Assembly: GCA_903632075.3 (NCBI GenBank)
Contig: CAHIKZ030005577.1
Location: forward strand, 1,258,501 to 1,322,500
DNA length: 64,000 bases
DNA from: Acanthosepion pharaonis
Lineage: Eukaryota > Mollusca > Cephalopoda > Sepiida > Sepiidae
Direction: 5' to 3'
The position numbers were made by a program, and so were the translations under genes. This document shows positions 60,656-64,000 of this stretch, one piece after another. The notes under the pieces were generated by a model. It was given only the letters and a program-made list of their open reading frames with translations. It was not told the origin of the DNA and made no database searches. Numbering within the stretch: the stretch's first letter is position 1; each line of letters opens with the position of its first letter.

Positions 60656-61169
60656 GATATATAAAAATGGATCACAAAAATGGAAAGCGAAAGAGCAGAT
60701 GATAGCATAAGTAGATAAGCCCCCCCCCTAACTTTTGTATTGCTTACTACAGCAGTGACTGTTTCAGCAAAATAAAACTTATTGTAGATCACAGATAATT
60801 TTTTTATGAGATGAAAGTTATCTGGGGTTAACAATAATTTCCATTGAAAATGAATGTGCTTGATCCCTTGACTGTGATGAAGTCATGATACATTTGCCTG
60901 AAAAAGCACAATATAAATTTCACTTTTATCCATAATGTCAAACACGTTAAAATTATTCAACTTTTTAACAAGGAAAATCTCCAGTTGATGTTAAAAATTG
61001 CCACAAAACATTGTTGGTTTATTTAAGATGAAATGATCTATTATGACATGTCTCTAGTTTGTATTTAGATACATTGTATTTGTTTTCAATTTTTCTAGTT
61101 TAATTGTACAATAATGGATCATATTGCATATAGGTTACAATAAAATTTGTATTTTATATGAATACTACC
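60656..61169. repeat. Inverted copy of the 7.01-7.24 kb stretch
   Basis: 60,930-61,150 is the reverse complement of 7,010-7,240 (TTATTCAACTTTTTAACAAG, GATGTTAAAAATTGCCACAA, TATGACATGTCTCTAGTTTG). With the D repeat next to it this forms one inverted ~1.2 kb block. 60,656-60,930 is unassigned. Confidence 0.65.
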
Positions 61170-61410
61170 CTATGAAAATTGAGATGTAGTAGAGTTGGAG
61201 GACCTGTATCGTAACTCTGCCTGGAAGGAATCTCGTTGATTGCTAGGGCCTTGAAGGACTAGAACTATTTTCAGGGACCTACTTGTTTGGAAGAACTTTG
61301 TAATTGAAAAATGTTTTCCAGTGATTCCATAGCTAGGGTGCTTGTGCAATAATCCTTTATGCCACACCTGGTCAAAGGCCCTTGAAATATCTGTAACACT
61401 ATTTGGCACA
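61170..61410 (-). mobile_element. LINE-C reverse transcriptase, finger/palm fragment
   Basis: The minus-strand frame 61,409-61,170 reads TDISRAFDQVWHKGLLHKHP, then SYGITGKHFSITKFFQTSRS, the D-x-x-x-A-F-D block of non-LTR reverse transcriptases followed by the conserved LHKLxSYGI motif. It would follow directly the RT part at 62,535-62,945 but is separated from it by 1.1 kb. Confidence 0.85.
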
Positions 61411-62534
61411 GGTTAATGAAAAGGTGTTAAAATCCCCCAAAAATAGCCCAGAATGAGATGAGAAGGGTTAATGAATAGAATGATGAACAGACTGAGAAAA
61501 AGAATAAAGATTTTTTTTTTTTTTTTTTTCTTTTTAAAAGAACCTAATTTTCTGGAAGCAGAGGTTTAATAAAGAAAAGTCATATTGTCACAAAGAAGCC
61601 ATGTGGCGACCTTTAAGGTCGACAATTGATTAATGAGGGAGTTAGCTGGACCAGGTTGCAAAAACACAAAATAAGGTCTCTTTGTGTAATCTAGGGTATT
61701 CAGATTACAACGATCTTGGTGAGGCTTGGGAGTATATCTACCTAAGATACAAACAACTGGTGAATGTCTGATTTCGGACAAGACAGGGATGAGAAAATTT
61801 TGTGTAAGCAAAATTTGAAATGATGATTTTTAATTACTGACCATAAGTTAAGCCACACGAAATGGTCAGGAGCTAGATTGGTTGCAGAGTAGGCAGGTGC
61901 AGGTGAAATACCAAGGAAGGTGGAGGAATTGTCCACGCCCATTGGGAAATGTTGGTGTGAGATGCCAATAAGAGGAGGAGGAAGCTCTCAGGGTGGATTG
62001 ATACTTATGACTGCTACCCATAGGAAAAAGGATCTCCTCAATTTTGGAGATGTAATTAATTTCCCAGAGCCAAACAAAAGGGGAGACACTGAGTCCCCTA
62101 ACCACATCATGCTCCATGATGGTTTTAGGTGAATGTCAATAAATGCAAGTAATCAAAGTGGCTGAGACAGTTGTTGCAGACGCTGAGATGGGAGATGACA
62201 CATTGCCTGATATCACATGCCTGCCTGCCTGCCTGAAGAGAACCACTGACATAAACCCTGTGCCAGACTTAACCAAACTAGCCGAAGTGTCATGTTTAAC
62301 TTACGAAGTGAGTTGGGTCAATAATTTTGTGCATGAAGAACTGATACATTTTAATGTCAAGACTAATCAAGCACTCTACAAAGAATGTATATAAAAGCAT
62401 TTATTTTTTATTAAAGTTATTTTTTTTTTCACTTGCATCTTCATTCTGCCTGGACGAACCCAATATGACATTTCAATCTTTGCCAGCCTTATGATCAAAA
62501 GTAAACACAACATGGATAAGACACAGTTTAAGCG
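61411..62534. other. 1.1-kb segment inside the LINE, unidentified
   Basis: Interrupts the LINE reverse transcriptase between its two conserved blocks. Less AT-rich than the surroundings, with open frames on both strands (61,866-62,117 minus; 61,920-62,132 and 62,143-62,394 plus), none of which matches a family I know. Contains a (CTGC)n run at 62,219-62,234. It may be an inserted element, a rearranged part of the LINE or captured sequence. Confidence 0.5.
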
Positions 62535-62945
62535 ATCAACTTATCGATCAGCTGTGGGGATTGGACATTCGAACAGCCAGCAGAGAAGGAGGTGACATAT
62601 CTAATGCAATTGTTCTTGATTTTCTTATCTAGTTCCTCACTGATTCCATGAGTAATGGCAGTTAGGACATCAGCAGTGGATTGATCCAGTTGAAATTTGT
62701 ACTGCTTATCACTCAAGAGGTTGTTCCTATTTAGGTGATCAACAACCTTGTTGATTATAGCCTCAAAAAGTTTGTTCATGACACTGAGGAGACTGATGGG
62801 TCTATACTGAGAGGGGCAGGAGCACTCACCCACATTCTTGAAGACCAGGCATGCTCTTCACACCTTCTACAGACTTGAGAGCAATTTCACCTTCAAGCAG
62901 TGGTTAAATAATTTTGCTACGATCAAGGATAATTCTGGGTTGATA
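62535..62945 (-). mobile_element. LINE-C reverse transcriptase, N-terminal part
   Basis: The minus strand reads ACLVFKNVGECSCPSQYRPI, then SLLSVMNKLFEAIINKVVDH and LNRNNLLSDKQYKFQLDQST with ADVLTAITHGISEELDKK: RT domains 0-2 of a CR1/Jockey-like LINE (YRPISLLS.xxKxFE..., LLxxxQxGF...T). The sequence breaks at about 62,600 where homology ends. Confidence 0.88.
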
Positions 62946-63244
62946 TTGTTAAGGATAACCATTATTGTTTATGTGGATCTGTTTTTAGATTTTTGATATT
63001 TTGTATGGAATAATTTCAGCCTTTATTAAATCATAAGTAAAATACACTATGTGACAATATATTTTTAAAATGTTTGCATGTTTCTTTTTTTTCATATCTG
63101 GCACTACTTCAATATAGTGGTCCACTCAAAAAAAATAGTGACAATTTTGGGGGGGTAATGATTTTTGTTAATTAGTGTTTTTTAGACCTTCCTTAGCAAC
63201 ATTTGTTGGAATAAAAAAATATTGATTTGTTATAGTTTTAAGAA
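62946..63244. other. AT-rich DNA
   Basis: Nothing recognised. Confidence 0.5.
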
Positions 63245-63540
63245 GTGAGGTTGGATGTAGCTGGGTCACAGCTCTATGGACCCATCCATGATGTTTCTAC
63301 AATCTTACGCAAATGCAGAATGCATTTTGCAGGACACTGTTGGTAAACAGAACAAGAACTTGTGAGTGATTTACTTCTCTGGATACCATGGCACAAAACG
63401 AGCTGGTTGCCCAGCAATCGCCTACATTGACCAGCTATGACATGACACAGAATTCTACCCTAATGACCTTTTGAGCTTGATGTGGGACCATGATGGTTGG
63501 TGTGAGAGACTCCTGAATGTCCAAGCTAGCTCACCCCCCC
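63245..63540 (+). mobile_element. RTE-like LINE, C-terminal fragment
   Basis: Shifted + frames read HDVSTILRKCRMHFAGHC, ELVSDLLLWIPWH, then RAGCPAIAYIDQL, HDTEFYPNDL and MWDHDGWCERLLNVQASS. This is the post-RT C-terminal region of RTE-type LINEs (RRxxFAGHC..., DLLLWxP.HG, the CP..TYIDQL...D...RxxW motif). Comparable region to 24,440-24,745 but a different lineage. Dead. Confidence 0.75.
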
Positions 63541-64000
63541 CAAAAAAAAAGGTTCTATTTATAATATCTATCCAGTGTCAAATTGATCTATGACTTTGAA
63601 GAGTTATTGTAGGGACCTGTTATTTATAAATGTCAAGTTTGAAAGTGCTAAAATTGATATTTGCTTATTAATTTGGCTCATATTTATTTTAAATTAAGAA
63701 TAAATGGATACATAGTTTTATTCCAAATTTTGTTCTTCACGGAGAAAAAAGCTGGCCATTCATATTCGAGGATACCCGTCTACTGGGGTAGCTAGCCAAT
63801 CCCTATTGCAGACGCCCACTCAGGTGGGCTCTGGGGTGTTGAGCAAGCACAAATGTGCATATGGTTTATACTGCAACTATGCTGAGCAGACCTTAGTTAC
63901 AGTTTCTGGGGTAGAGCGTGTTATCTAGCGTGATCAGCAATTTGAACAAGGCCAGCATGTTTTGCCCTCGGCCATGATGACTTGTGGCTTTGTGCTAGCA
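63541..64000. other. Unassigned end of window
   Basis: AT-rich to 63,730, then a sharply less AT-rich stretch. One + frame is open from about 63,740 to 63,917 (GYPSTGVASQSLLQTPTQVG, CAYGLYCNYAEQTLVTV), then a stop, then further open codons to the edge. It could be part of another LINE polyprotein or the edge of a gene; I do not recognise it. Confidence 0.35.

Overview
Very AT-rich animal DNA, dense in retroposons, carrying a small cluster of intronless-type C2H2 zinc-finger exons. The combination of tandem polyzinc-finger genes, several tRNA-derived SINE families, Penelope-like elements, RTE-like and CR1/Jockey-like LINEs, mariners and hAT pieces fits a lophotrochozoan and most probably a coleoid cephalopod (octopus). 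That assignment is inference from gene and repeat content, not a database match. No prokaryotic, organellar or free viral features were seen.

Three zinc-finger (ZNF) loci lie on the + strand. ZNF-1 (12.7-14.1 kb) has 16 intact fingers of the F-S-C-Q type and is surrounded by decayed finger arrays (11.3-12.6, 14.1-17.2 kb and probably the window start). ZNF-2 (33.05-33.95 kb, 10 fingers of the Y-S-C-E type) and ZNF-3 (53.7-54.5 kb, 9 fingers) are recent paralogues inside a duplicon that also carries the splice acceptor, poly(A) signals, a downstream hAT-dimerisation remnant and a SINE. ZNF-3 has lost the start codon used by ZNF-2 and its last finger. Upstream of the loci lie related AT-rich modules, each with a conserved splice donor (8.92, 26.05, 47.39 and 49.51 kb). 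They look like 5' non-coding first exons copied with the genes.

The rest is transposon-derived. 1-8.3 kb: SINEs, a mariner with TA duplication set between direct repeats, a Penelope-like (PLE) fragment and a ~1.3 kb repeat found inverted at 60-61.2 kb. 8.3-11 kb: candidate exon and a long AT-rich repeat (family L). 17-25.5 kb: MITE, direct duplications, a SINE with a clean target duplication, a solo-LTR-like segment and an RTE LINE fragment. 25.6-32.7 kb: first-exon module, a long-TIR element, a GC-rich island and a ~1.6 kb palindrome. 35-42 kb: LINE C-terminal pieces and a 46-bp x 30 minisatellite flanked by copies of one repeat. 42-46 kb: an old repeat broken by a hAT element (8-bp duplication) and a mariner (TA duplication), then PLE remnants. 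46-53 kb: two more first-exon modules and PLE tails in inverted pairs. 56-64 kb: LINE reverse-transcriptase pieces, a pogo/Tigger-like MITE and an RTE C-terminus.

Points of most interest are a composite 5S rRNA + tRNA-like SINE family, a PLE family whose 3' end carries a tRNA-like segment and a hammerhead-like CTGAAGA/GAAAC motif, and the birth-and-decay history of the ZNF genes, which can be read from shared and private insertions.
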